This document shows, piece after piece, positions 1 through 6,786 of a DNA stretch of 6,786 bases. The translations under genes and the position numbers were made by a program. Origin of the DNA: Bacillota bacterium (lineage in GTDB: Bacteria; Bacillota; DTU025); contig DUWJ01000410.1 in NCBI GenBank assembly GCA_012842765.1, forward strand, positions 1-6,786, given 5' to 3'. Every line of letters begins with the position of its first letter. Position 1 is the first letter of the stretch. A model generated the notes under the pieces. The model searched no databases. It was not told the origin of the DNA and saw only the letters and a list, made by a program, of their open reading frames with translations.

Positions 1-1
1 A

Positions 2-343
2 GGGGTTCGCTTGCCTCATATAGCTCAGGAAGTCACCAGAATGAGCTGGTTTGTATACGTTATCCGAGTTGGATGGGATGAGGAAACCCCAAAGATGCAG
101 TCCAAAGTGAGAGACCACGTGATGGCAAGGCTCGGAGAAGCCGATATCGGTTGCCGCCCATACTTTACACCGATACACTTGCAGCCGTTCTACAGGGAAA
201 TGTTTGGATATCAAGAAGGCGACTTCCCGGTTACTGAAGAGCTGGGGCGCACTAGCATAGCCATACCATTCTACAACAACCTTACAGAGGACGAGATCGA
301 TTACGTAGGCCAAGTTATCGAGAGGGCGCTTGAAGAGAGGTAG
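2..343 (+). CDS. DegT/DnrJ/EryC1/StrS sugar aminotransferase, C-terminal fragment
   Basis: The reading frame is already open at base 2 and ends at TAG 341-343, so this is the last 113 codons of a gene that starts off the left edge; an internal TTG at 11 is not a believable start. The fragment carries the C-terminal signature of the DegT family: SWFVYVIR (fragment residues 15-22), RPYFTPIHLQPFY (52-64), and RTSIAIPFYNN followed by LTEDEID near the end. Family members are PLP-dependent cytoplasmic enzymes that transaminate nucleotide-linked keto-sugars on the way to amino sugars for O-antigen, capsule, S-layer glycan or antibiotic sugars. The PLP lysine and most of the active site are outside the window, so substrate and subfamily (perosamine-synthase type or other) cannot be told. 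By inference it closes a polysaccharide gene cluster to the left. No convincing terminator follows it. Confidence 0.9.
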   Translation, partial: GVRLPHIAQEVTRMSWFVYVIRVGWDEETPKMQSKVRDHVMARLGEADIGCRPYFTPIHLQPFYREMFGYQEGDFPVTEELGRTSIAIPFYNNLTEDEIDYVGQVIERALEER

Positions 344-426
344 AGGTTGGCGACCTCCCGTGGGTCCCCCTGAAAGCCTTCCATAAATGATGTAGATGTG
401 GGCAGACGCGACCCGGATATCAACGG

Positions 427-1226
427 GTGCCTGGAGCGTTTGCCCACAAACATTATTGGAGCCGGGCTAACCGCTCGCTACTCGATGACCCGAAGCTGTT
501 ACCAGAACATTCCAGGGAATTGATACCCCTTTCATTCATGTTTTCGGTGCTCAATAAGGAGTTTTCAGTGAACTCTCATATCTTCACAGCAATTGCCTCA
601 TACCTACCATCGAACATGTTCATTGCCTTGATTGCCACGCTTGTCGAGATGGTTGTAGACGGAGTGTCTACTCGTAAGGTCTGCAAGATAACCCGCGAGC
701 TATGTGGTGCAGAAGTCTCGAAATCGACAGTCTCAGCCATGGTGACCTGCAGTGCGCGAATGGCGCGAGCGTTCTCTCGACAAAGGGCCATATCCATTTC
801 TAATGGTTGATGCCATAGTGATTAAGATCCGTAAGGGAGGCAGGGTTTGGAATCACAGCGCACTGATCGCCGTGGGCGTAGCCTTGGGTTCATGTTTGCA
901 GATAGTGAGAAGGAAGACTCGTGGCGCAACTTCTTCAAGTCTTTGAAGGTGAGGGGCCTTTCGCACGTAGACCTTGTGGTGTCAGATGACCATGGGGGAC
1001 TGGTCAATGCCGTAGCCGTAGAGTCTCAGGGAGCATCGAAGAAGGATTTGACGATGCAATGGCTGTAATGGTTCTGCCCCAATGCCTCCGGAAAAGGCTG
1101 AGAACAACCAAGAGGCTCAATGAAGAAATCCGAAGGCGGGAATGGGTGATGAGGATATTCCCAAATGATGATTCGGGATCAAGTCCGAAACGTGCTGTAA
1201 AAACGGTTCTACCCCGTGGGTGTTAA
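427..1226 (+). pseudogene. Degenerate IS256-family (Mutator-type) transposase
   Basis: Blocks typical of IS256-family DDE transposases are present in order but in different frames. Frame 1 (about 610-735) gives LIATLVEMVVDGVSTRKV and KSTVS. Frame 2 (752 to about 880) gives REWRERSL, YPFLMVDAIVIKIR with a likely catalytic Asp, and ALIAVGV. Frame 1 again (about 886-1038) gives FADSEKEDSW and DLVVSDDHGGLV, with a second likely catalytic Asp, then QGAS. Frame 3 (1035-1226) gives IEEGFDDAMAV, RKRLRTT, RLNEEIRRR and RIFPN, then loses similarity and stops at TAA 1224. Against remembered family members, several residues are missing near 740 and near 880, roughly 60-70 codons (the cysteine/histidine-containing QRCQTH region) at about 1035, a few residues inside RTT..RLNEE, and everything after FPN. 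Bases 427-600 are open but I cannot align them confidently, so the true left limit may be nearer 600. The gene cannot make an active transposase. Confidence 0.88.
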
Positions 1227-1454
1227 TGGTCAGCTTAAAATGGACAAAAGGGGATTCTCAAATGGCCATTGACAATTACGCCATGGTAGTCACTATTTTG
1301 GCATTTCAATAGCCCACATGCGTCCTTGGTGGGAGCTCAATCTCATGCAGTAGCCAAATCCGCAAGATTATCTCTCCGGTTGCGGAAGTTGAGCCAACAC
1401 ACAGTGGGCCTCGCCTTTTTTTCTCAAGCAGATGGGTGAATAAAACGGCAGTGA

Positions 1455-1486
1455 CAAACACTGACAGCTACGTCATGCTGTGTTTG
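1455..1486. repeat. Imperfect hairpin / inverted repeat
   Basis: CAAAC (1455-1459) plus ACAGC (1464-1468) pair with GCTGT (1477-1481) plus GTTTG (1482-1486): ten base pairs interrupted by a 4-nt bulge around an 8-nt loop. An alternative pairing joins CAAACAC (1455-1461) to GTGTTTG (1480-1486). No T-run follows, so it is not a standard intrinsic terminator. It lies about 30 bases upstream of the promoter candidate and could be an operator-like site, a transposon end or chance. Confidence 0.35.
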
Positions 1487-1514
1487 CGCTATATTGTCAT
1501 TCTTCATCGAATCT

Positions 1515-1544
1515 TTGTAATTTTAGAAGTGATTGTGGTATAGT
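1515..1544 (+). promoter_or_regulatory. Candidate sigma70-type promoter for the protease gene
   Basis: TTGTAA (1515-1520, four of six matches to TTGACA) is followed after 18 bases by TATAGT (1539-1544, five of six matches to TATAAT). TG at 1536-1537, one base before the -10 box, gives an extended -10. Transcription would start near 1551 and leave a leader of about 285 nt before the ATG at 1837. It is the best match I saw by eye in the gap, but no scan was run and the host sigma-factor preference is unknown. Confidence 0.45.
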
Positions 1545-1587
1545 GGTCGTATTGTTCAGTGACATCTATGGGCGCATATCCTGTAAT

Positions 1588-1613
1588 ATGGGAGGAATGA
1601 CGGTAACTCCCAT
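1588..1613 (+). repeat. Perfect 7-bp inverted repeat in the presumed leader
   Basis: ATGGGAG (1588-1594) and CTCCCAT (1607-1613) are exact reverse complements separated by 12 bases. The repeat lies about 40 nt downstream of the predicted transcription start, so in RNA it would form a short hairpin in the 5' leader. It does not match any riboswitch consensus I recognise and has no T-run after it. It could be a protein-binding site, an RNA-stability element or chance. Confidence 0.35.
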
Positions 1614-1815
1614 CCCACCACTCGCCGCATAAATGTTCTTATACAACTGCTCGAATGCCAGTTCTACTCCTCATACAGCTTTTGCGCCCAGGTTCAACGA
1701 GACTGGAGGTGATGTCCGAAGCAGGCGCAAGTCGACCAAACGGTGTTGTTCATGATTATTCAGTAGTTGTTGCATTGATGTAAATGTTCCAAAACATCTA
1801 GGAAGAAACCTGAGT

Positions 1816-1825
1816 GGAAAGGAGA
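1816..1825 (+). promoter_or_regulatory. Ribosome binding site supporting ATG 1837
   Basis: GGAAAGGAGA contains AAGGAG, a good Shine-Dalgarno core, ending 12 bases before the ATG at 1837. The spacing is somewhat long. The next in-frame ATG, at 1864, would lie about 39 bases from this site and has no purine-rich core of its own. The core therefore favours 1837, which also keeps the basic N-region of the signal peptide. Confidence 0.6.
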
Positions 1826-1836
1826 CGAAGCAGTAT

Positions 1837-4800
1837 ATGGCTGATAGTCGGAGAAACAGGTCGATGTTTATTGCTGCACTGATCCTGTTATTGGTCATAC
1901 CTTGCGCTGCTGTTGAAGGCGCCTCGGATGTATGGTCTCAGGCAGGGCTTTGTGGTGGATGGCAGCCCGGTCCTGATACCTATCATCCCAACAAGGTAAT
2001 AGTGCGTTTTTCAGATACGATTACTACAAATGCTGCCACCAATTCGATAGAGCGGCTAGGATACTCAATGTATCGAGTTGCTGACTTCAAAGCTACCGCG
2101 ACATTTCCAAGCGGTGCAAAATTCGGAATCGTGGAACTTCCCGAGAGGGTCAGCCCTGAATCGGCAATATCAAGGCTGAGCAATGCTCCGGGGATTCTTT
2201 ATGCCGAACGAGACTACATTTGCTACAAAGACCAAGCTCACACAGATGCCCCTATTGTCCCAAACGATACCTATTTCGAGAGGATGTGGGGCCTCCATAA
2301 TGAGGACTGCCAGTACAAGGACCCCGAGATGTCGGGCGATCCCGTCAATAATGCGGACATCGATGCCCCCGAAGCTTGGGCCGTCCATACAGGCACAGAT
2401 GAGATCATTGTGGCCGTCATTGACAGCGGCTGCTACATCCAACACCCCGACCTTATCGCCAACATTTGGGTCAACGAGTCGGAAATGAACGGGGAACCCG
2501 GAGTGGACGATGATGGCAACGGCTATGTTGACGATTTCTGGGGTTGGGATTTTGCCAATAATGACAACAGTGTGTTTGACCCCGATGAACGTGACGAATA
2601 TGGATATCTCAACGATAACCACGGAACTCACTGCGCCGGAACGATTGGTGCCCAGTCAGACAATAGTATGGGTGTGACTGGGATCAACTGGAACGTCAGG
2701 ATTATGCCCCTAAAGTTCATTGGCCCCGGGGGCGGCTATACATCCGACGCCATCCTCGCCCTGCAGTATGCTGCAGACAAGGGCGCGCAGATAGCGAGCT
2801 GCAGTTGGGGCGGGGGACCATACCAACAGGTGCTCAAGGACGCCATAGAAGCATCGGGCATGCTCGTTGTATGCGCGGCGGGCAACTCCGGTGACAACAC
2901 GGATATCCATCCGCACTATCCATCGAGCTATGATTCGGCGAACATCATTTCAGTAGCCGCCATGATGCAAAATGAGATGCCATGCAATTACGCCGGCTGG
3001 TGGAGCACGTGCTATGGCGAGAGGACTGTCGACCTCTTCGCTCCCGGCGGATACATTTTGTCCACCGTTCCGCCTGATCCACCCCAGGCAGAGCCCAGCG
3101 AGGCTTACGCCTTCTTCTACGGCACTTCGATGGCCACGCCGCACGTATCTGGCGCCGCTGCGCTCTTGCGGAGCATTTATCCGCATGTGCCCCTCTATAG
3201 AACCGCTGGCATGGGGGATGATACGGTCACTATCAAGGATATGATCTTAGGTAGTGTCGACGTCTTCCCGCAGTATGAGGGGAAGGTGCTCACAGGGGGT
3301 CGGCTCAACTTGGCAAATGCCATCGCGGGCCAGAGAGCGCCGATAATAACTTCGATAGAGGCAACTCCCACGTGGGGTCCGCCGCCTCTTGAGGTCAGTT
3401 TCAGCGCGATGGCCGAGACGCCCGAAGGCGAAATCCTCGATATGTGGTGGGATTTCGGTGATGGCAGCGAGACCGTGCACGAATGGGATGCAGTACATAC
3501 TTACGAGGAAGAGGGGTTTTATGACGCCTCATTCCACGTAGTGAATACCGCTGGCATAGACGCCAGCGCTGCCGTGCAGATTCACGTCTTCTTTGCGTCT
3601 GTAATCGGAGTGGAGCCCACTGAGATCTATACCAGGCTCGAATGGGGAGAGACCTGTGAAGAGGCGATCACCATCAGTAATGATGGGCTGGGGAGCCTCG
3701 ATTATATGGCCGAACTCCAGCTTATAGGCATGGTAGACACGTCCGGAACAGCCATCCCCATAGGAAAGCTGGGATCCGGAGGCCCTGATGAGCATGGCTA
3801 CTTCTGGACAGACAGCGATGAGGCAGGGGTCGTCATGCCCGAATGGTTCGAGATTTCCGAGGTCGGAACCGGGGTAACCCTCGAGGGAGAGGACAGCGTC
3901 GTAGTCAACCTCCCGTTCGAGTTCCCCTTCTACGGGGATATCAAGGATTCGATACGGATTTCCTCCAACGGATACTTGACATTTGGCGACAGTGGCACCG
4001 CGTACAACAATCATTCCGTACCGGATACCAGAGAGCCAAATGACCTGATCGCAATCTTCTGGGATGACCTTGAACCGCAGAAAGGCGATGGCAAGGTCTT
4101 CTATTACGGCGACGACCAGAAATTCGTCGTGCAGTATCAGGACGTTCAGCGCTATGGCAGAGGGGGACCTTACACGTTCCAGGCCACGCTGACTCCGGGG
4201 GGAAACATCACATACCTCTACAAGATGATGGGGACGCGTCTCGACGAGGCTACAATCGGAATCGAGAACGCAACTGGCACTATAGGGCTTCAGGTGGCTT
4301 ACGACGAGAATTATGTCCATGACAATCTCGGCGTGCTATTCGTGCCGGGATGGGTCGTGTTGGACAAGACTGCGGGCACAGTCGCGCCAGGCGAATCCGA
4401 CACGCTCACAGCAGCCTTTGCAGCCCACAACTTGCCACAGGGGACTTGGAAGGCAACGATCAAAATCCTCAGCAACGATCCTGCGAACCCGCAGGTCGAT
4501 GTCGATACATTCATGTTTGCCAAATCCATCATCCCGCCTGTGATAAGATCGATTTCGGCTGATCCGCGGATAGGCAGTGCGCCGCTTGCAGTCGAGTTTT
4601 CCGCGGTTGCGGAAGATGCCGATGGAGAAATAGCCGCTATCGAATGGGATTTTGGCGATGGCAGTCACCCTGTAACGGGCGTTTTCGCGCCAGTTCATAC
4701 CTACGAGACGGACGGGGAGTATACGGCCACGTTCACCGTGACCGATGATGATGGCCTCATCGCCGAAGAAAGCGTCACTATTGTTGTGGCAGATCTGCCG

Positions 4801-6786
4801 GAGGCGAGCGTGGACCCGCAGACATTCCATCAGGCTGTGCGGGCCCATCGGCAGAAGACCGAGACCCTTACCGTGACGAATATGGGGGAGGCCGCGTTGA
4901 TTTTCAGCGCAGAGGCGTTTACGGGCGGAGTCCCGACAGAGGACGGGGCGCTTAGTACGCTCGGCGTCGGCGGACCGGACGGGTTCGGATACATATGGCG
5001 CGATTCAGACGCATCAGGCGGACCCGTTTTCGATTGGGTTGAAATCGGCGAAATCGGCACGAAACTTCCCCTGACAGGCGATGATTCCAGGGTTGTCGAT
5101 CTTCCGTTCGACTTCCCGTTCTACGGAGACACGAAGACCTCCATCAGGATCTGTTCAGACGGTTATCTCACGTTTGGCACGAAGGGAAATGCATGGGCAA
5201 ATAAACCCATCCCTACCTCGGATGAACCGAACGACATGATGGCCGTTTACTGGGACGACCTCAATCCGCCCCAGGCTCCGACCGATGGCGGCGTCTTCTA
5301 CTATCACGATACAGTCAACAACTGCTTCATAGTCGAGTGGAATAAAGTGCCGCGTTATCCTGAGAGCGGCGAATACACGTTCCAGGCCATCCTTTATCCC
5401 GATGGCAAGATTGTGTACCAATACCTCGATATGCGGTTTATCAGTTCATATAAGGGGAAAGGCACCATCGGCATCGAGAATGCCACCGGCACAGATGGCC
5501 TCGAGGTGCTCAATAATAGAGAAGGCTACATGCGCAACGGCCTGGCAATCGAGATCAAACCTGTCAGCTGGATGTCGATAGCGCCCGCCCAGGGCGAGGT
5601 AGCGCCCGGAGAGAGCATCGACCTCGATGTCACATTTGATCTCGGGATGGTCAGATCGGGTACGCGGGATGGCGCGGTCGTGCTCCATACCAACGATGTC
5701 CGAAAACCGAGGACAATAGTGCCCGTCAACATCCAGATAATCCCGAACAGTCCGCCGGAGATCAGGGCATGCGCTGTCAATCCTCAGCAGGGACCTCCGG
5801 GAACATCGTTCCAGTTCGTTGGAGCGGCACATGATCCCGACGGTTCGATAGTCGATAAACATTGGTCGTTCGGGGATGGCTCCCCGGTCGTCCACGAATT
5901 CGTTGCCAGCCACGTCTACACAGCTGCGGGAGTATACACGGCTACGTTCACAGCTGTGGACAACGACGGATACATCACTACTGCCACGATGAAGGTGACT
6001 GTTGCGGAGGCCGCCTCTGCTAGCTGGCATCCGGGGCAGTTGAATTTCACAATCGGCGTCGGACAGACGGCGACAGGAACAGTCACTCTCTCCAATGCGG
6101 GGCCCGGTGCTCTCCATTTCGGAAACGGCGAGTTCCCGAACCTAGCGCAGATGCCGGAGAGACTGGTGCTTCCGGAAGATATCAAAGACGCTCAGGCTCG
6201 GACAGCCATGGGAGTGTACGGAGCACATCCAAATCCTGAAAGATCAGAATGGCTTCCCGACACCGTGGGCTCAGTGATAACGAGATGGCGGTGTCCTAGC
6301 CCTATCTCCTCAGGTTGGGGTGTGGGGGTCTTGTTTGACACACAGAACCTGGTAATATCCGACCCCGATTCCACACCCACAGCCGATTACATCGTGACAC
6401 CCGAAGGGGCATACACGGGAACGAGCTGGGCCGCCAATTTCGGCGGATCCTGGGCCGGCGACTTGGCATTCGACGGCCAGCACATCTGGCAGGTCAATGT
6501 AGGCGGCGACAACGCCATCTACAAGCTTGACCCCGCTAATGGGGCAGTGGTGGGATCGATAACCGGACCCGGTTGGACAAGCATTTCCCAGCGCGGCCTG
6601 GCCTACAACCGCAATGATGACACCTTTTACATCGGCGGTTGGGATGAGGACATCATCTACAAGATCAAAGGCGAATCGTGGAACACGCCCGGTCAGATAG
6701 TGGAGCAGTGGTCACTGCCGGTGGGCATCGCAGGCCTTGCATACCACCCCGTGGCCGACATACTCGTGGCGACCGCAAACTCATCG
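1837..6786 (+). CDS. Giant secreted S8 subtilase with PKD, nidogen-like and propeller-like modules (3' end off window)
   Basis: One frame of 1650 codons runs from ATG 1837 to the window edge without a stop; an in-frame TGA at 1753 bounds it upstream. Residues 1-29 form a Sec signal peptide: basic MADSRRNRS, a hydrophobic stretch, cleavage probably after Ala25 or Ala29. Residues 51-128 resemble the I9/fervidolysin-type propeptide that folds and inhibits subtilases. The peptidase (about 140-500) is complete: Asp196 in VIDSG, His262 in HGTHCAG, oxyanion Asn350 in AAGNSG, Ser431 in GTSMATPH. An insert DDDGNGYVDD (224-233) looks calcium-binding. PKD domains follow, with WDFGDGS or WSFGDGS at 538, 937 and 1343. 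Between them are nidogen-like modules (about 648-835 and 1046-1240), each flanked by Ig-like strand-rich segments. From about 1493 four blade-like starts suggest a beta-propeller. It is expected to act outside the cell as an endopeptidase with binding or spacer domains. Substrate is unknown, and any anchor or sorting signal would lie beyond the window. Confidence 0.95.
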   Translation, partial: MADSRRNRSMFIAALILLLVIPCAAVEGASDVWSQAGLCGGWQPGPDTYHPNKVIVRFSDTITTNAATNSIERLGYSMYRVADFKATATFPSGAKFGIVELPERVSPESAISRLSNAPGILYAERDYICYKDQAHTDAPIVPNDTYFERMWGLHNEDCQYKDPEMSGDPVNNADIDAPEAWAVHTGTDEIIVAVIDSGCYIQHPDLIANIWVNESEMNGEPGVDDDGNGYVDDFWGWDFANNDNSVFDPDERDEYGYLNDNHGTHCAGTIGAQSDNSMGVTGINWNVRIMPLKFIGPGGGYTSDAILALQYAADKGAQIASCSWGGGPYQQVLKDAIEASGMLVVCAAGNSGDNTDIHPHYPSSYDSANIISVAAMMQNEMPCNYAGWWSTCYGERTVDLFAPGGYILSTVPPDPPQAEPSEAYAFFYGTSMATPHVSGAAALLRSIYPHVPLYRTAGMGDDTVTIKDMILGSVDVFPQYEGKVLTGGRLNLANAIAGQRAPIITSIEATPTWGPPPLEVSFSAMAETPEGEILDMWWDFGDGSETVHEWDAVHTYEEEGFYDASFHVVNTAGIDASAAVQIHVFFASVIGVEPTEIYTRLEWGETCEEAITISNDGLGSLDYMAELQLIGMVDTSGTAIPIGKLGSGGPDEHGYFWTDSDEAGVVMPEWFEISEVGTGVTLEGEDSVVVNLPFEFPFYGDIKDSIRISSNGYLTFGDSGTAYNNHSVPDTREPNDLIAIFWDDLEPQKGDGKVFYYGDDQKFVVQYQDVQRYGRGGPYTFQATLTPGGNITYLYKMMGTRLDEATIGIENATGTIGLQVAYDENYVHDNLGVLFVPGWVVLDKTAGTVAPGESDTLTAAFAAHNLPQGTWKATIKILSNDPANPQVDVDTFMFAKSIIPPVIRSISADPRIGSAPLAVEFSAVAEDADGEIAAIEWDFGDGSHPVTGVFAPVHTYETDGEYTATFTVTDDDGLIAEESVTIVVADLPEASVDPQTFHQAVRAHRQKTETLTVTNMGEAALIFSAEAFTGGVPTEDGALSTLGVGGPDGFGYIWRDSDASGGPVFDWVEIGEIGTKLPLTGDDSRVVDLPFDFPFYGDTKTSIRICSDGYLTFGTKGNAWANKPIPTSDEPNDMMAVYWDDLNPPQAPTDGGVFYYHDTVNNCFIVEWNKVPRYPESGEYTFQAILYPDGKIVYQYLDMRFISSYKGKGTIGIENATGTDGLEVLNNREGYMRNGLAIEIKPVSWMSIAPAQGEVAPGESIDLDVTFDLGMVRSGTRDGAVVLHTNDVRKPRTIVPVNIQIIPNSPPEIRACAVNPQQGPPGTSFQFVGAAHDPDGSIVDKHWSFGDGSPVVHEFVASHVYTAAGVYTATFTAVDNDGYITTATMKVTVAEAASASWHPGQLNFTIGVGQTATGTVTLSNAGPGALHFGNGEFPNLAQMPERLVLPEDIKDAQARTAMGVYGAHPNPERSEWLPDTVGSVITRWRCPSPISSGWGVGVLFDTQNLVISDPDSTPTADYIVTPEGAYTGTSWAANFGGSWAGDLAFDGQHIWQVNVGGDNAIYKLDPANGAVVGSITGPGWTSISQRGLAYNRNDDTFYIGGWDEDIIYKIKGESWNTPGQIVEQWSLPVGIAGLAYHPVADILVATANSS
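3337..4533 (+). repeat. Composite protein repeat, copy 1 (PKD + split Ig-like + nidogen-like)
   Basis: Encodes residues 501-899 of the protease. In order: a PKD domain (about 502-585, WDFGDGS at 538); a strand-rich half with VEPTEI and ITISNDGLGSLDY; an inserted module starting GGPDEHGYFW with LPFEFPFYG, SNGYLTFG, IFWDDLEP, YTFQATL and IGIENATG (about 648-835); then a closing segment WVVLDKTAGTVAPGES with ILSNDP. The closing segment resembles the Ig-like tails seen in many secreted bacterial proteins. The inserted module recalls nidogen-type beta domains, but I cannot assign a family with certainty. Confidence 0.75.
4534..5751 (+). repeat. Composite protein repeat, copy 2
   Basis: Encodes residues 900-1305, with the same module order as copy 1. 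The PKD domain spans about 900-985 (WDFGDGS at 937). Next come VDPQTF with LTVTNMGEAAL, the inserted module GGPDGFGYIW, LPFDFPFYG, SDGYLTFG, VYWDDLNP, YTFQAIL and IGIENATG (about 1046-1240), and a closing segment WMSIAPAQGEVAPGES with LHTND. In the core of the inserted module roughly half the residues are identical to copy 1 by eye. This is an old in-frame tandem duplication rather than a recent one. Confidence 0.75.
5752..6126 (+). repeat. Composite protein repeat, copy 3, incomplete
   Basis: Encodes about residues 1306-1430. The PKD domain is complete (about 1306-1390, WSFGDGS at 1343). The opening Ig-like half follows, with WHPGQLNF and VTLSNAGPGALHF matching ITISNDGLGSLDY and LTVTNMGEAAL of the other copies. 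After this the GGPDGFGY-type module does not appear. A linker and a blade-like region replace it, still in the same open frame, so the loss is a change of architecture, not a frameshift. Confidence 0.65.

Larger units (their letters stand above)
1227..1836. other. Non-coding stretch between transposase remnant and protease gene
   Basis: About 600 bases with no open frame that resembles a protein on either strand; the longest reverse frame (1671-1898) overlaps the signal-peptide coding region of the protease and is a shadow. It holds a run of seven T (1416-1422) with only a 3-bp GC stem before it, an imperfect hairpin (1455-1486), a promoter candidate (1515-1544) and a perfect 7-bp inverted repeat (1588-1613). 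The left part probably contains the worn right end of the insertion sequence, but I could not find terminal inverted repeats. The right part is probably the regulatory region and leader of the protease gene. Confidence 0.6.

Noticed and set aside
343..370. Possible terminator after the aminotransferase (GAGGT/ACCTC stem)
   Set aside because: The stem is only 5 bp (343-347 with 353-357) and no T-run follows.
1406..1422. T-run TTTTTTT preceded by GGCCTCGCC
   Set aside because: The stem before the seven T is only three GC pairs with a 3-base loop, too weak to call an intrinsic terminator.
1568..1600. Ten-codon leader-peptide-like ORF (ATG at 1568 to TGA at 1600)
   Set aside because: It has no Shine-Dalgarno sequence and no run of regulatory codons; its length is within chance.
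1861..1908. Possible lipoprotein signal (Cys23 after LVIP)
   Set aside because: The residue before Cys is Pro, which does not fit the lipobox, where a small residue is expected. A normal signal-peptidase site after Ala25 or Ala29 is more likely.
2170..2631. 153-codon reverse-strand open frame rich in Val and Ile
   Set aside because: It overlaps the propeptide end and the Asp and His motifs of the subtilase, which are unmistakable on the + strand.
3529..4320. 263-codon reverse-strand open frame
   Set aside because: It lies wholly inside the protease repeat region, and the + strand translation there shows clear domain motifs; the reverse product has no recognisable motif. GC-rich coding DNA often leaves such shadows.
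5446..6117. 223-codon reverse-strand open frame
   Set aside because: It is a shadow of the protease frame across PKD3 and the end of repeat copy 2; its translation resembles nothing I know.
1..6786. tRNA, rRNA, CRISPR arrays, phage att sites
   Set aside because: I saw no cloverleaf-like sequence, no regularly spaced short repeats and no phage genes. The only large repeats are the diverged protein-coding ones in the protease.

Overview
The window looks bacterial, of moderate to fairly high GC, and all recognisable genes lie on the + strand. The gene types (DegT-type sugar aminotransferase, IS256/Mutator-type transposase, secreted subtilase with PKD domains) occur in many phyla, so I cannot name a lineage. 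The heavily modular secreted protease resembles proteins of environmental, often uncultured, anaerobes; that is an impression, not a result.

Layout. (1) 1-343: the C-terminal end of a DegT/DnrJ/EryC1/StrS sugar aminotransferase whose start lies off the left edge. (2) About 427-1226: a decayed IS256-family transposase. Recognisable blocks appear in three successive changes of reading frame, with an internal deletion and a lost C-terminus. (3) 1227-1836: about 600 bases without a credible gene. It holds two inverted repeats and one reasonable sigma70-like promoter, which would give the next gene a leader of nearly 300 nt. (4) 1837-6786: one uninterrupted frame of 1650 codons, still open at the right edge, that I translated codon by codon. 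It encodes a signal peptide, an inhibitory propeptide, a complete S8 subtilisin-type catalytic domain (Asp196, His262, Asn350, Ser431), then a tandem composite repeat of about 400 residues (PKD domain, split Ig-like strand-rich segment and an inserted nidogen-like beta module). A third repeat copy breaks off and gives way to what looks like the first blades of a beta-propeller.

The aminotransferase probably belongs to a surface-polysaccharide or glycan gene cluster to the left. The protease is a separate secreted or surface gene with its own promoter region, and the dead transposon lies between them. I see no operon linking the three and no new multi-gene system. The most noteworthy item is the architecture of the giant protease, especially its composite repeat and the domain switch in the third copy.
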